A stretch of 64,000 bases of DNA from Kangsaoukella pontilimi. GTDB taxonomy: Bacteria; Pseudomonadota; Alphaproteobacteria; Rhodobacterales; Rhodobacteraceae. The stretch's first letter is position 1; the number at the start of each line of letters is the position of its first letter. Location of the stretch: positions 1 through 64,000 of the forward strand of contig NZ_WUPT01000001.1 of the NCBI RefSeq assembly GCF_009830125.1, given 5' to 3'. The notes beneath the pieces were generated by a model, which was not told the DNA's origin, searched no databases, and saw only the letters and a list, made by a program, of their open reading frames with translations. This document shows positions 1 to 8,946 of this stretch, one piece after another. The position numbers and the translations under genes are program-made.

Positions 1-123
1 GACAACGTGTCGTTCACGGTCGAGCTGATCGCGCCGATCGCGATGGAAGAAAAGCTCCGCTTCGCCATCCGCGAAGGCGGCCGCACCGTCGGCGCAGGCG
101 TCGTCTCGAAAATCATCGAGTAA
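1..123 (+). CDS. tuf: Elongation factor Tu, C-terminal end (partial)
   Basis: The last 40 codons of EF-Tu, the GTPase that delivers aminoacyl-tRNA to the ribosome. The reading frame is open from base 1 to TAA at 121-123 and ends in the EF-Tu domain III signature ([13 protein letters not shown] followed by SKIIE). The 5' part, including the G domain, lies left of the window. It sits directly before rpsJ, the usual str-to-S10 junction of Alphaproteobacteria. The identification is secure despite the short length. Confidence 0.95.
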   Translation, partial: DNVSFTVELIAPIAMEEKLRFAIREGGRTVGAGVVSKIIE

Positions 124-150
124 TCGCTCGGTCACAACAAACGGTTCGAC

Positions 151-176
151 GTGGGGGCGGGCACACCCGCCTCCAC
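151..176 (+). promoter_or_regulatory. Leader hairpin between tuf and rpsJ
   Basis: An 11-bp stem (one G-U pair) formed by 151-161 and 166-176 with a CACA loop. It is not followed by a T-run, so it is not a classical terminator. It occupies the place of the S10 leader, where L4 feeds back on the operon in enteric bacteria; a similar role here is only an inference. Confidence 0.5.
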
Positions 177-198
177 CTCTCAACGAAAGGATAAGCAC

Positions 199-513
199 AT
201 GGCCATCGCCAGCCAGAACATCCGTATCAGGCTCAAGGCCTTCGATTACCGCGTGCTCGATGCGTCGACGCAGGAAATCGTGAACACCGCGAAGCGGACC
301 GGCGCACAGGTGCGCGGCCCGATTCCGATGCCGAACAAGATCGAGAAATTCACGGTTCTCCGTGGTCCGCACATCGACAAGAAGTCGCGTGACCAGTTCG
401 AGATCCGCACGCACAAGCGTCTTCTCGACATCATCGACCCGACGCCGCAGACCGTGGACGCGCTGATGAAGCTCGACCTCGCCGCCGGCGTCGACGTCCA
501 GATCTCGGTTTAA
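199..513 (+). CDS. rpsJ: 30S ribosomal protein S10
   Basis: S10, a 3'-domain protein of the small subunit and also the NusE antitermination factor. The 104-residue length matches the family. Residues typical of S10 are visible: the [13 protein letters not shown] start, the GPIPMP turn and the REQF-like segment [13 protein letters not shown]. The start at 199 is chosen over an upstream in-frame codon because it gives the canonical N-terminus and is preceded by a CGAAAGGA ribosome-binding site. First gene of the S10 operon here. Confidence 0.97.
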   Translation: MAIASQNIRIRLKAFDYRVLDASTQEIVNTAKRTGAQVRGPIPMPNKIEKFTVLRGPHIDKKSRDQFEIRTHKRLLDIIDPTPQTVDALMKLDLAAGVDVQISV

Positions 514-525
514 GGAGGGCTCCCC

Positions 526-1398
526 ATGTTGCGCTCCGGCGTTATCGCAAAGAAGGTGGGCATGACCCGCCTGTTCATGGAGGACGGGAAGCAGATTCCT
601 GTGACCGTTCTTCAACTCGACAAGCTTCAGGTGGTCGCTCAGCGCACCGCCGAGAAGGATGGCTATTCCGCCGTTCAGCTCGGTGCGGGTACTGCCAAGG
701 CCAAGCGGACGAGCCAGGCCATGCGCGGCCATTTCTCGGCTGCCAAGGTCGAGCCCAAGCGCAAGATCGCGGAATTCCGGGTCGATCCGGAAAACCTGAT
801 CGGCGTGGGCGAAGAGATCACCGCGAACCACTACTTCGAAGGCCAGTTCGTGGACGTCACCGGCGTCTCGATCGGTAAGGGCTTCCAGGGTGCGATGAAG
901 CGGCACAACTTCGGCGGCCTCCGGGCGTCGCACGGCGTGTCGATCAGCCACCGCTCGCACGGCTCGACCGGTCAGTGTCAGGACCCCGGCCGCGTCTTCA
1001 AGGGCAAGAAGATGGCCGGTCACATGGGCGCCGCCCGCGTGACCACGCAGAACCTGCAGGTTGTCCGTACGGACGCCGACCGTGGCCTGATCATGGTCAA
1101 GGGCGCCGTTCCGGGCTCGAAGGGTGGCTGGGTCACTCTGAAGGATGCCGTCAAGAAGCCGGTTCCGGAGAACGTCATTCTCCCCGCCGCGCTGAAGTCG
1201 GCTGCCGAAGAGGCCGAGCGTCTGGCTGCTGAGGCCGCCGCCGCTGCGGAAGCCGAAGCCAAGGCCGCCGAAGAGGCGCGTCTGGCCGAGGAAGCCGCCG
1301 CACAGGAAGCTGCTCTGAAGGAAGCCGAAGAGCAGATCGCTGAAGAAGGTTCCGACGCCGATAACTCGGATGTCGAAAAGAAGGACGGTGAGGAATGA
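526..1398 (+). CDS. rplC: 50S ribosomal protein L3 with long Ala/Glu tail
   Basis: L3 nucleates 50S assembly next to the peptidyl transferase centre. The conserved N-terminus ([13 protein letters not shown]) and the loop [20 protein letters not shown], which carries the glutamine methylated by PrmB in other bacteria, are present. The protein has 290 residues, whereas typical L3 is about 205-240: residues from about 222 onward are a charged Ala/Glu-rich, probably helical extension ending in an acidic stretch. AAGGAGG lies 7 nt before the ATG. The stop overlaps rplD by 4 nt. Confidence 0.96.
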   Translation: MLRSGVIAKKVGMTRLFMEDGKQIPVTVLQLDKLQVVAQRTAEKDGYSAVQLGAGTAKAKRTSQAMRGHFSAAKVEPKRKIAEFRVDPENLIGVGEEITANHYFEGQFVDVTGVSIGKGFQGAMKRHNFGGLRASHGVSISHRSHGSTGQCQDPGRVFKGKKMAGHMGAARVTTQNLQVVRTDADRGLIMVKGAVPGSKGGWVTLKDAVKKPVPENVILPAALKSAAEEAERLAAEAAAAAEAEAKAAEEARLAEEAAAQEAALKEAEEQIAEEGSDADNSDVEKKDGEE

Positions 1399-2015
1399 AA
1401 CTCGACGTGATCAAACTGGACGGCGGGAAGGCCGGATCGGTCGATCTGGGCGACGAGATCTTCGGTCTCGAACCCCGCGCCGACATCCTTCACCGTGTCG
1501 TCCGCTGGCAGCGTAACAACGCCCAGCAAGGCACCCACAAGGTCAAGACGCGGTCGGAGACCAGCTACTCGACCAAGAAGATCTATCGCCAGAAGGGCAC
1601 CGGCGGCGCACGTCACGGTGACCGGAACGCGCCGATCTTCCGCAAGGGCGGCATCTACAAGGGCCCGACGCCGCGGAGCCATGGTCACGAGCTGACCAAG
1701 AAGTTCCGCAAGCTCGGCCTGAAGCATGCCCTGTCGTCGAAAGCGGCCACCGGCAGCCTCGTCATCATCGACGAAGCCGTCGCGAAGGACGCCAAGACGA
1801 GCGCGTTGGCCAAGCAGGTCAAGGACCTCGGCTGGAAGCGTGCGCTGGTCATCGACGGGGCGCAGGTGGACGAGGGCTTTGCCCGCGCCGCACGCAACCT
1901 CGACGGGATCGACGTGCTGCCGTCCATGGGCGCGAATGTCTATGACATCCTGAAGAGTGACACGCTGGTGATCACGAAGGCGGGTGTCGAAGCACTGGAG
2001 GCTCGTCTGAAATGA
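1395..2015 (+). CDS. rplD: 50S ribosomal protein L4
   Basis: L4, 206 residues, a primary rRNA-binding protein with an extended loop lining the exit tunnel. The loop motif [15 protein letters not shown] (about residues 62-76) and the [15 protein letters not shown] segment are typical. Start and stop overlap their neighbours by 4 nt on both sides (ATGA), indicating translational coupling from rplC through rplW. In enteric bacteria L4 autoregulates this operon; nothing here proves that it does so in this organism. Confidence 0.96.
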   Translation: MKLDVIKLDGGKAGSVDLGDEIFGLEPRADILHRVVRWQRNNAQQGTHKVKTRSETSYSTKKIYRQKGTGGARHGDRNAPIFRKGGIYKGPTPRSHGHELTKKFRKLGLKHALSSKAATGSLVIIDEAVAKDAKTSALAKQVKDLGWKRALVIDGAQVDEGFARAARNLDGIDVLPSMGANVYDILKSDTLVITKAGVEALEARLK

Positions 2016-2308
2016 GCGCGAAAGCAGAACACTACGACGTGATCCGCAAGCCGATCATCACCGAAAAGTCGACCATGGCGTCCGAGAATGGCGCGGTTGT
2101 CTTCGAGGTGGCGATGGACGCCAACAAGCCGGCGATCAAGGAAGCGGTTGAAGGCCTGTTCGGTGTCAAGGTGAAGGCGGTCAACACCACCATCACCAAG
2201 GGCAAGACCAAGCGCTTCCGCGGCCAGATGGGCAAGCGGAAAGACGTCAAGAAAGCCTATGTGACGCTCGAAGAGGGCAACACGATCGACGTGACCACGG
2301 GTCTCTGA
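2012..2308 (+). CDS. rplW: 50S ribosomal protein L23
   Basis: L23, 98 residues, at the exit tunnel rim and docking site for trigger factor and SRP. The family pattern [13 protein letters not shown] at the N-terminus and the GVKVKAVNT and KGKTKRFRG segments are present. It begins inside the last codons of rplD. A perfect hairpin follows the stop before rplB. Confidence 0.96.
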   Translation: MSAKAEHYDVIRKPIITEKSTMASENGAVVFEVAMDANKPAIKEAVEGLFGVKVKAVNTTITKGKTKRFRGQMGKRKDVKKAYVTLEEGNTIDVTTGL

Positions 2309-2332
2309 CCCTGATCGCTTGACAAGAACGGT

Positions 2333-2354
2333 ATGGCGGGGTTTACCCCGCCAT
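2333..2354 (+). promoter_or_regulatory. Intra-operon hairpin between rplW and rplB
   Basis: A perfect 9-bp stem (2333-2341 with 2346-2354) and a TTTA loop, followed by CCTTATT rather than a solid T-run. It lies in the only sizeable gap of the S10 run before rpsS. It is most simply an attenuator or mRNA-processing site; complete termination here would cut off rplB and is unlikely. Confidence 0.5.
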
Positions 2355-2404
2355 CCTTATTCGGAACGGGACTCAAGTCCCAAAGCAAACGGAAGACAGA
2401 AAGC

Positions 2405-3247
2405 ATGGCACTCAAGTCGTACAAGCCGACGACGCCGGGCCAGCGCGGGCTGGTGCTGATCGACCGTTCGGAGCTTTGGAAAGGTCGCCCGGTCAAGAGC
2501 CTCACAGAGGGTCTGACCAAGAAGGCGGGCCGGAACAACACCGGACGGATCACCCTGCGTCGTCGCGGCGGTGGCGCGAAGCGTCTCTATCGTATCGTTG
2601 ATTTCAAGCGGACCAAGCACGACGTCGAGGCGACGGTCATTCGGATCGAATACGACCCGAACCGGACCGCCTTCATCGCGTTGATTCAGTATCACGATGG
2701 TGAACAGGCCTATATCCTTGCCCCGCAGCGTCTGGCTGTCGGTGACAAGGTCGTCTCGGGCGAGAAGGTCGACGTCAAGCCGGGCAACGCGATGCCGTTC
2801 CAGGGCATGCCCATCGGCACGATCGTCCACAACATCGAGATGAAGCCGGGCAAGGGCGGTCAGATCGCACGCGCCGCGGGCACCTATGCCCAGTTCGTCG
2901 GCCGCGACGGTGGCTACGCTCAGATTCGCCTGTCCTCGGGCGAACTGCGCATGGTCCGCCAGGAATGCATGGCCACGGTTGGCGCGGTATCCAACCCCGA
3001 CAACTCGAACCAGGACTTCGGCAAGGCCGGCCGCATGCGCCACAAGGGCAAGCGTCCGTCCGTTCGCGGTGTCGCGATGAACCCGATCGACCACCCGCAC
3101 GGTGGTGGTGAAGGCCGTACCTCGGGTGGCCGTACGCCGGTCACGCCCTGGGGTAAGGACACCAAGGGTCGCCGTACCCGCAACAAGAACAAGGCGTCGC
3201 AGAAGCTGATCATCCGCTCGCGTCACGCCAAGAAGAAGGGCCGGTAA
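2405..3247 (+). CDS. rplB: 50S ribosomal protein L2
   Basis: L2, 280 residues, essential for subunit joining and peptidyl transferase activity. The histidine-containing loop [18 protein letters not shown] near residues 220-237 is the family hallmark. The ATG at 2405 gives the conserved [15 protein letters not shown] start; upstream in-frame codons would cross the hairpin at 2333-2354. The purine stretch GGAAGACAGAAAGC precedes the start. Confidence 0.96.
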   Translation: MALKSYKPTTPGQRGLVLIDRSELWKGRPVKSLTEGLTKKAGRNNTGRITLRRRGGGAKRLYRIVDFKRTKHDVEATVIRIEYDPNRTAFIALIQYHDGEQAYILAPQRLAVGDKVVSGEKVDVKPGNAMPFQGMPIGTIVHNIEMKPGKGGQIARAAGTYAQFVGRDGGYAQIRLSSGELRMVRQECMATVGAVSNPDNSNQDFGKAGRMRHKGKRPSVRGVAMNPIDHPHGGGEGRTSGGRTPVTPWGKDTKGRRTRNKNKASQKLIIRSRHAKKKGR

Positions 3248-3249
3248 AC

Positions 3250-3528
3250 ATGAGCCGTTCAGTTTGGAAGGGCCCCTTCGTCGACAGCTATGTCCTGAAG
3301 AAGGCCGAGAAATCCCGCGAGTCGGGCCGCAACGAGGTCATCAAGATCTGGTCGCGCCGCTCGACCATCCTGCCCCAGTTCGTGGGGCTGACCTTCGGCG
3401 TCTACAACGGCCAGAAGCATATCCCGGTCAACGTGACCGAGGACATGATCGGCCAGAAGTTCGGTGAGTACTCGCCGACGCGGACCTATTACGGTCACGC
3501 CGCCGACAAGAAAGCGAAGAGGAAGTAA
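3250..3528 (+). CDS. rpsS: 30S ribosomal protein S19
   Basis: S19, 92 residues, in the head of the small subunit contacting S13 and the B1 bridge. The start [12 protein letters not shown] and the [18 protein letters not shown]-terminus are canonical. It begins 2 nt after rplB, so ribosomes probably reinitiate from the L2 stop. Confidence 0.97.
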   Translation: MSRSVWKGPFVDSYVLKKAEKSRESGRNEVIKIWSRRSTILPQFVGLTFGVYNGQKHIPVNVTEDMIGQKFGEYSPTRTYYGHAADKKAKRK

Positions 3529-3531
3529 GTC

Positions 3532-3912
3532 ATGGGCAAGGAAAAGAATCCGCGCCGCGTGGCGGACAACGAGGCGATGGCAAAGACGCGCATGCTGCGC
3601 ACCTCGCCTCAGAAACTTAACCTGGTTGCGGCGCTGATCCGTGGCAAGAAGGTCGAAAAGGCTCTGGCCGATCTGACCTTCTCCAAGAAGCGGATCGCGG
3701 CAGATGTGAAGAAGTGTCTTCAGTCGGCCATCGCCAACGCCGAAAACAACCACAACCTTGATGTGGACGAGCTGGTCGTCGCCGAAGCCTATGTCGGCAA
3801 GAACCTGACGATGAAGCGCGGTCGCCCGCGTGCCCGTGGCCGTTATGGCCGCATCGTCAAGCCGTTCTCGGAACTGACGATCAAGGTCCGCCAAGTCGAG
3901 GAGCAAGCATAA
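3532..3912 (+). CDS. rplV: 50S ribosomal protein L22
   Basis: L22, 126 residues, whose beta-hairpin lines the exit tunnel near the macrolide site. The hairpin residues [15 protein letters not shown] are visible around 91-105. It starts 3 nt after rpsS and its stop overlaps the rpsC start by 1 nt. Confidence 0.96.
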   Translation: MGKEKNPRRVADNEAMAKTRMLRTSPQKLNLVAALIRGKKVEKALADLTFSKKRIAADVKKCLQSAIANAENNHNLDVDELVVAEAYVGKNLTMKRGRPRARGRYGRIVKPFSELTIKVRQVEEQA

Positions 3913-4619
3913 TGGGTCACAAGGTCAATCCCGTCGGCATGCGCCTCCAGGTCAACCGCACCTGGGATAGCCGCTGGTACGCCGACACCAAGGATTACGG
4001 TGATCTTCTGCTCGAAGACATCAAGATCCGTGAGTTCATCAAGGAAGAGTGCAAGCAGGCCGGCGTCAGCCGCGTCATCATCGAACGTCCGCACCGCAAG
4101 TGCCGCGTGACGATCCACACGGCCCGTCCGGGTGTGATCATCGGCAAGAAGGGCGCTGACATCGAAGGTCTGCGCCGCAAGCTCGCCGCGATGACCGACA
4201 GCGAACTGCACCTCAACATCGTCGAGGTCCGCAAGCCCGAGCTTGATGCTCAGCTTGTCGCTGAATCGATCGCGCAGCAGCTCGAGCGCCGCGTGTCGTT
4301 CCGCCGTGCGATGAAGCGCGCGGTTCAGAACGCCATGCGCATGGGTGCTCTCGGCATCCGCGTCAACGTCGCCGGCCGTCTGGGCGGTGCCGAGATCGCG
4401 CGGACCGAGTGGTATCGTGAGGGCCGGGTGCCGCTGCACACGCTCCGCGCCGATATCGACTACGCACTCGCCGAAGCCATGACGCCCTACGGCATCATCG
4501 GGATCAAGGTCTGGATCTTCAAAGGCGAGATCATGGACCACGACCCGTCGGCCCGTGACAAGCGTCAGCAGGAGCTTCAGGAAGGTCCCGCGCCCCGTGG
4601 CGCCGGCGGCCGTCGCTAA
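3912..4619 (+). CDS. rpsC: 30S ribosomal protein S3
   Basis: S3, 235 residues, at the mRNA entry channel and part of the ribosomal helicase. It starts [12 protein letters not shown]; the KH-domain loop [10 protein letters not shown] lies near residues 75-84, and the C-terminal half carries the [13 protein letters not shown] segment. The tail is basic and disordered (RGAGGRR). The start overlaps the rplV stop by 1 nt. Confidence 0.97.
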   Translation: MGHKVNPVGMRLQVNRTWDSRWYADTKDYGDLLLEDIKIREFIKEECKQAGVSRVIIERPHRKCRVTIHTARPGVIIGKKGADIEGLRRKLAAMTDSELHLNIVEVRKPELDAQLVAESIAQQLERRVSFRRAMKRAVQNAMRMGALGIRVNVAGRLGGAEIARTEWYREGRVPLHTLRADIDYALAEAMTPYGIIGIKVWIFKGEIMDHDPSARDKRQQELQEGPAPRGAGGRR

Positions 4620-4634
4620 GGAGAGGAATGAGAG

Positions 4635-5048
4635 ATGCTGCAGCCAAAGCGCACCAAATTCCGCAAGATGCACAAGGGCCGCATCCGCGGTGAAGCCAAG
4701 GGCGGTTCGGATCTGAACTTCGGCACCTACGGCCTCAAGGCGGTCGAGCCCGAGCGCGTCACCGCGCGTCAGATCGAAGCCGCACGTCGTGCCATGACGC
4801 GTCACATGAAGCGTCAGGGCCGCGTCTGGATCCGTATCTTCCCCGACACCCCGATTTCGGCCAAGCCGATCGAGGTCCGGATGGGTAAGGGTAAGGGTTC
4901 GGTCGACCGCTGGGCCTGCAAGGTCAAGCCGGGCCGTATCATGTTCGAGATCGACGGCGTCGGCGACGCGGTCGCCCGCGAGGCGCTCCGCCTCGCCGCG
5001 ATGAAGCTTCCGGTCAAGACCCGCACCGTGATGCGCGAAGACTGGTAA
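4635..5048 (+). CDS. rplP: 50S ribosomal protein L16
   Basis: L16, 137 residues, which organises the A-site and tRNA elbow contacts. The start [16 protein letters not shown] and the arginine-rich centre ([18 protein letters not shown]) are typical; the latter includes the arginine hydroxylated by YcfD/RoxA oxygenases in some bacteria. It is the last gene before the operon is broken: rpmC, normally next, lies 3.9 kb downstream beyond a terminator and four unrelated genes. Confidence 0.96.
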   Translation: MLQPKRTKFRKMHKGRIRGEAKGGSDLNFGTYGLKAVEPERVTARQIEAARRAMTRHMKRQGRVWIRIFPDTPISAKPIEVRMGKGKGSVDRWACKVKPGRIMFEIDGVGDAVAREALRLAAMKLPVKTRTVMREDW

Positions 5049-5086
5049 GACGCGGCCGCTTCTGAACCCAGTTTGCCATATCATTG

Positions 5087-5112
5087 AAAGGCGCGGTTTA
5101 TTCCGCGCCTTT
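5087..5112. terminator. Bidirectional terminator after rplP
   Basis: A perfect 10-bp stem (5087-5096 with 5103-5112) and a TTTATT loop, with A-rich sequence on the left and TTTTCGTTTTT on the right, so it can work in both directions. It ends the S10 transcript and also overlaps the stop codon of the convergent kinase gene at 5098. Confidence 0.85.
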
Positions 5113-5700
5113 TCGTTTTTGGGCCGGGTATGTGCCGCGTTCGCGCAGCTTGCCAAGCAGTGCCTCAATCTCGCGATGACTGCGAAGGACAAGGACAGGC
5201 AAGTCGTTGCAATACTGCTCAATCGCGGCCAATAGGCGGGGCGATTGCTTGCGTTCAAAGGTCCAGATCCAGCGCAGGAACTCGAAATCGGGAATCTGTT
5301 CGGGGCAGCCATCGGCCATGTCCGGGCGCACGCGGCCATAGCCTTTTGCAACCCGTCTGGCGACACCCCAAAGGGCCCTATGGCGGGGGACGCGAAGCCA
5401 GATTAGAAGATCGCTTCGGGGCAGGCGGGTGCGCATGAGTCCGATGGTCGTGCCGTCGATGACCCACCGGTTTTCGGCAACGAAAGCGTCATGAAGCGCC
5501 CTCTGTTCGGCGCGGTCGCGCATGGTCCAGCCGGGCAGCCAAAGCATATCACGATCAAGTGAGACATACTTCAGATCAAGTTGCCGGGCCAGCTCTTGCG
5601 AGAACGTCGACTTCCCTGCTCCCGAGATACCCACTACTGAAACGCGGCTGGCACCGGAGAGGATCGGCGTGGCATCGTCGATCGAGATGAAACGTGGCAT
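5098..5700 (-). CDS. P-loop nucleotide kinase, adenylate kinase/FlaR-like
   Basis: A 200-residue cytoplasmic protein of the small P-loop kinase group often annotated as 'topology modulation' or adenylate kinase-related. Walker A is GISGAGKST (residues 24-32). It is followed by an aspartate-containing strand (YVSLDRDMLWLPGW), a WVIDGTT segment typical of the substrate lid region, a predicted strand LLIWLRVPR, and arginine-rich sequence (RRVAKGYGRVRPD). The substrate is unknown. It is convergent with rplP and shares its terminator. The ATG at 5700 places Walker A at the usual distance; the ribosome-binding site is weak. It belongs to an insert that interrupts the ribosomal operon. Confidence 0.8.
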   Translation of the reverse strand: MPRFISIDDATPILSGASRVSVVGISGAGKSTFSQELARQLDLKYVSLDRDMLWLPGWTMRDRAEQRALHDAFVAENRWVIDGTTIGLMRTRLPRSDLLIWLRVPRHRALWGVARRVAKGYGRVRPDMADGCPEQIPDFEFLRWIWTFERKQSPRLLAAIEQYCNDLPVLVLRSHREIEALLGKLRERGTYPAQKRKGAE

Positions 5701-5775
5701 GACGTGGTGGTTCTTGCACTTGGGGGAGGCAGGTGGATGGGTTATAGGCCGGCACCGACAAAATTGGAATCCGCC

Positions 5776-6399
5776 ATGCCCAAGATCACCAACCTCTTTG
5801 CCACCCCCCTCTACCACGCGCGCCTCTCGGATCACGGCCCCGCCGTTGATGCGGACGAGCTCGCCGCGTCCTGCTATTCCATCGCCGAGGATGATGAGGC
5901 GGGGCAGGAGTGGTGCGAGGCCGAGGGGTATCCGGGCTACACGTCCTATGCCTCGCTCAGTGATCTGCCCTGGCGTTTTCCGATCTTCGAAGCGGTCAAG
6001 AAGGCGCTCGACAAACATGTGGCTGCCTTCGCGAAAGAACTCGCCTTCGATCTGGGCGAGGGCAAGCTGGTTCTGGAAGACCTCTGGATCAACATCCTGC
6101 CCGAAGGCGGCATTCACACCGCGCATATCCACCCACACTCGGTGATCTCGGGCACCACCTATGTCGTCATGCCGGACGGCACGAGCGCGATCAAGTTCGA
6201 GGACCCGCGTCTTCAGATGATGATGGCGGCACCGACACGGACAAAGGACGCGCCCGAGTATCTGAAGCAGTTCGTTTACGTGGCCCCGGCGGTGGGTGAT
6301 GTCCTGCTCTGGGAAAGCTGGCTTCGCCACGAAGTGCCGATGAACATGGCCGAGGACGAGCGCATAAGCGTCAGCTTCAATTACAAGTGGGAAAGCTGA
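5776..6399 (+). CDS. 2OG-Fe(II) oxygenase, TIGR02466-like family
   Basis: A 207-residue soluble protein with the layout of the putative 2-oxoglutarate/Fe(II) oxygenases of the TIGR02466 group. Candidate iron ligands are the HIHPHS cluster (His117, His119 or His121) and His185 in LRHEVPMN; Arg196 in DERISVSFNYKW would hold 2-oxoglutarate. The GTTYVVMPDG strand lies between them, as in the double-stranded beta-helix fold. The substrate is unknown. Adjacency to ribosomal genes recalls ribosomal oxygenases, but that is only a thought. The ATG at 5776 is preferred over 5704 because the family starts with an ITNLFATPLY-like strand. Confidence 0.8.
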   Translation: MPKITNLFATPLYHARLSDHGPAVDADELAASCYSIAEDDEAGQEWCEAEGYPGYTSYASLSDLPWRFPIFEAVKKALDKHVAAFAKELAFDLGEGKLVLEDLWINILPEGGIHTAHIHPHSVISGTTYVVMPDGTSAIKFEDPRLQMMMAAPTRTKDAPEYLKQFVYVAPAVGDVLLWESWLRHEVPMNMAEDERISVSFNYKWES

Positions 6400-6422
6400 G
6401 CCAACGCGGATAACGTCCCGGC

Positions 6423-7178
6423 ATGACCGACCCCTTCCGGCATCACCCAGAACTCCGCGGCCAAATCACGCCGGCCGAAGATTCGTGGTTTCGGAATTTC
6501 ACTCTCGAATGGCTTCTCGGCGTCTATCAGGAGAACGGTCGCGACCCGGGCGAGTTCTACGACAACGAGGCGAGAGAAGCGCTCCGCCGCGAGATGCTGC
6601 GCAATGCGCCGCCGGGTGACCTTTGGGTTTTCGGCTATGGCTCGCTGATGTGGGACCCTGCCTTTCATTTTTCCGAGGTCCGGCGCGCCCGTATCGAAGG
6701 TTACGAGCGTCGGTTCATTCTGGTCGAGGATATGGCACGCGGTTCGGAAGACCGTCCCGGCGTAATGGCGGCATTGGACGAGGGGCAGGGGTGCAATGGC
6801 CTGATCTTTCGGATTCCCGAACACCTGATCGAGCGGGAGACCGAGATCCTCTGCCGACGCGAACTGGTCGGGCCGGCCTATATCCCGCTATTCCACCCGG
6901 CCGAAACCGATCTTGGCACCGAGACGACCCTGATTCTGGTGGCCGATCATACAGCCGAGGTCATTCAACAGGACCTGACGCGCGAGAAACAGGTCGAATA
7001 CCTGGCGACGGGCGAGGGGCTGATCGGAACAAGCGCGGACTACCTTCGGAACATCGTCCAGAAGTCCCGCCAGCTTGGCATCGACGATCCAGAGACCGAG
7101 GCGCTCTTGCGCGATGTCGAGGCGCGGATCGCCCAAAACAAGATGGACTCGAGTAACGAGGCAAGGCTTCCCAATTGA
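6423..7178 (+). CDS. chaC: ChaC-type gamma-glutamylcyclotransferase
   Basis: A 251-residue enzyme of the ChaC family, which cleaves glutathione to 5-oxoproline and Cys-Gly in the cytoplasm. The substrate-cradling loop VFGYGSLMWDPAF (YGSL at 72-75) is diagnostic, and the catalytic glutamate is probably Glu146 in CRRELVGPAYIP. The N-terminal 60 residues are longer than in minimal ChaC. It lies 23 nt after the oxygenase gene and overlaps the next gene, so the three plus-strand genes of the insert look like one transcription unit. The natural substrate could differ from glutathione. Confidence 0.85.
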   Translation: MTDPFRHHPELRGQITPAEDSWFRNFTLEWLLGVYQENGRDPGEFYDNEAREALRREMLRNAPPGDLWVFGYGSLMWDPAFHFSEVRRARIEGYERRFILVEDMARGSEDRPGVMAALDEGQGCNGLIFRIPEHLIERETEILCRRELVGPAYIPLFHPAETDLGTETTLILVADHTAEVIQQDLTREKQVEYLATGEGLIGTSADYLRNIVQKSRQLGIDDPETEALLRDVEARIAQNKMDSSNEARLPN

Positions 7179-8785
7179 CCGAATACTCCCGCTCTGCGAC
7201 CGACCGTCAGGTCAGCCGTTTTTCTCCAATAGTGTTTCTTGCGGCTCTTTTCACTCTTGTATCCGGCTTCGTCTTTGCTCGGTTCACCGTCGACGACGCC
7301 TACATTTCGTGGCGCTACGGCAAGAATTTGGTCGATGCCGGTATCTGGGGATACAATCCGTCGAGCTTCGATCTGACGCAGGCCTACACGAACCCCGTCT
7401 ACGCGGCGCTATCCATTGTGCCGGCGGCGTTGGGTCTTGATATGGTCGTGTTTTTCAAGCTCGTGTCGCTTGCCATTCTCTGCCTGTCCACTTGGTTGTT
7501 CATGCGGCTTTCCGGACGAGCGATAGTCATGTTCGCGGCGATCCTGTGCTTGACCGCCGTCCCGACGACGATGGTGCACCTCTTTTCGGGGCTCGAAACC
7601 TATCTTTTCGTGGTCACGTTGGCCCTGCTTCTGATTTGTCTGGATCAGCGCCGTTTTCTTGCCGCCGGCGTCTGCGTTGCGGTGTTGATTGCCTGCCGTC
7701 CCGAGGCTTGGACGCTGCTGGGGCTGTTCCCGGCCTTCGTGGTTGCCTCGCTTCTTCCCACACCATTCCGGGACGACGCGGCCGGGCATTGGTGGAGAGA
7801 GAAGCGGACACTGCTTGCCGTGTCCGTCCTGCTGCCGATCCTCCTGTTTGCGGCGATCATGCTCTGGCACCGAAGCTATTTCGGGTATGTCCTACCGAAT
7901 ACGTTCTACGTCAAATCCGCGGGCGAGGGCTCGCTGATCGTGACATTGTATTGTGTGGTCTTGCTGGTGCCGCTGGCATTGCCGCTGTTGCTCGGACGGT
8001 GGAGGGCCACGCTTTTCGCCATCGCCTTCTTCCTGCCTGTCGTGGTCGTCTATTCTGCGTCGAAACTGACCATGAACTATGTGGATCGGTTCGGCTTTCA
8101 CATTTTCGGATCGGTCTACCTTTTCGCCGCCTACGCGCTTGCCCGCTACGGCAAGAGCGGCGAGAGCCCGTTGACTTCGATTTCCCTGCCAGTCTGGATG
8201 CGGACTTATCCGCGGATCCTGTTCGCCGTGATCTGCGTGCTCTACGCGGGCGCATCGGTCCGATGGAACGAGGTCATGCATATCGCCACCTACACGCCGC
8301 GCATATCTTTCGCGCATGGTGCGCTTGGTCAGGAGCTCGCCGAACAGGCAGCCGGTCTGGAAAGCAAGCCCACGATCCTGGTGGGCGATGCGGGGATCGT
8401 GGCCTACAGAAGCGGACTGGTGGCCCTCGACAATATCGGTCTTGGCAGCGCTCTTGTCGCCCATCAGGGGGTGACGCCCGAGATCCTCGACGCCTACGCG
8501 CCCGAACTCGTTGCCCTTCACATGCACCCCGTGCTCGGCGTTTGGCCGGATTACGGCAGCGACGTTATTCAGGACTGGATGGAATTATCGGGTCACGAGG
8601 AAATCTGCGACATGCGGCTCAGCCCGGTTGCGGGGCTGCGTCTGTACTTGCGCGAGAACGGCCCATTGGATGTGGGCAGGATAGCGGCCATCTGCGAGAC
8701 GTCGGTCGAACGCAATCTGCAGTGGAAATACGATTTCGCACGCGATCACCTGTCTGACCCGCCGTGGCGCTACTGGGTCGAATGA
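7175..8785 (+). CDS. Polytopic membrane protein, GT-C glycosyltransferase-like
   Basis: A 536-residue integral membrane protein with many hydrophobic helices over residues 10-350 and a mostly soluble C-terminal part. Near the N-terminus (about 33-60) the first loop reads TVDDAYISWRYGKNLVDAG followed by GYNP and a TQAYTNPVY segment. An acidic pair in the first periplasmic loop followed by a tyrosine/asparagine-rich stretch is the signature of GT-C lipid-linked sugar transferases such as AftB-like and DUF2029-type proteins. The donor and acceptor are unknown. It starts with TTG overlapping the chaC stop. Its codon use is a little richer in A/T than its neighbours, which may mean later acquisition. 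Confidence 0.7.
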   Translation: MTEYSRSATDRQVSRFSPIVFLAALFTLVSGFVFARFTVDDAYISWRYGKNLVDAGIWGYNPSSFDLTQAYTNPVYAALSIVPAALGLDMVVFFKLVSLAILCLSTWLFMRLSGRAIVMFAAILCLTAVPTTMVHLFSGLETYLFVVTLALLLICLDQRRFLAAGVCVAVLIACRPEAWTLLGLFPAFVVASLLPTPFRDDAAGHWWREKRTLLAVSVLLPILLFAAIMLWHRSYFGYVLPNTFYVKSAGEGSLIVTLYCVVLLVPLALPLLLGRWRATLFAIAFFLPVVVVYSASKLTMNYVDRFGFHIFGSVYLFAAYALARYGKSGESPLTSISLPVWMRTYPRILFAVICVLYAGASVRWNEVMHIATYTPRISFAHGALGQELAEQAAGLESKPTILVGDAGIVAYRSGLVALDNIGLGSALVAHQGVTPEILDAYAPELVALHMHPVLGVWPDYGSDVIQDWMELSGHEEICDMRLSPVAGLRLYLRENGPLDVGRIAAICETSVERNLQWKYDFARDHLSDPPWRYWVE

Positions 8786-8837
8786 CGTCCCCGGAAGACC
8801 GACATGGCACCTGCGGCGATTGTCTGAAGAAATAGGG

Positions 8838-8866
8838 TTGCCACGCAGGGAAGTACCCCCTATACG
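8838..8866 (+). promoter_or_regulatory. Sigma-70-like promoter for rpmC/spc genes
   Basis: TTGCCA (8838-8843), a 17-bp spacer and TATACG (8861-8866), about 80 nt before rpmC. It lies in the gap left after the inserted genes and explains how the right half of the ribosomal cluster can be expressed independently of the S10 promoter. The leader that follows contains a long-range inverted repeat (8887-8893 with 8918-8924). Confidence 0.6.
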
Positions 8867-8946
8867 GCGCCTTCATTCACCTACTCCACCGGATTCGAGG
8901 TGACCCTTTGGGGGCCTTCCGGTGATTGTTGAAAGGAAGAACGGGC

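Noticed and set aside
3843-5366. 507-codon open frame on the minus strand across rpsC and rplP
   Set aside because: It is antisense to unmistakable ribosomal genes; such frames arise from the high GC3 of the coding strand. No family signature or ribosome-binding site.
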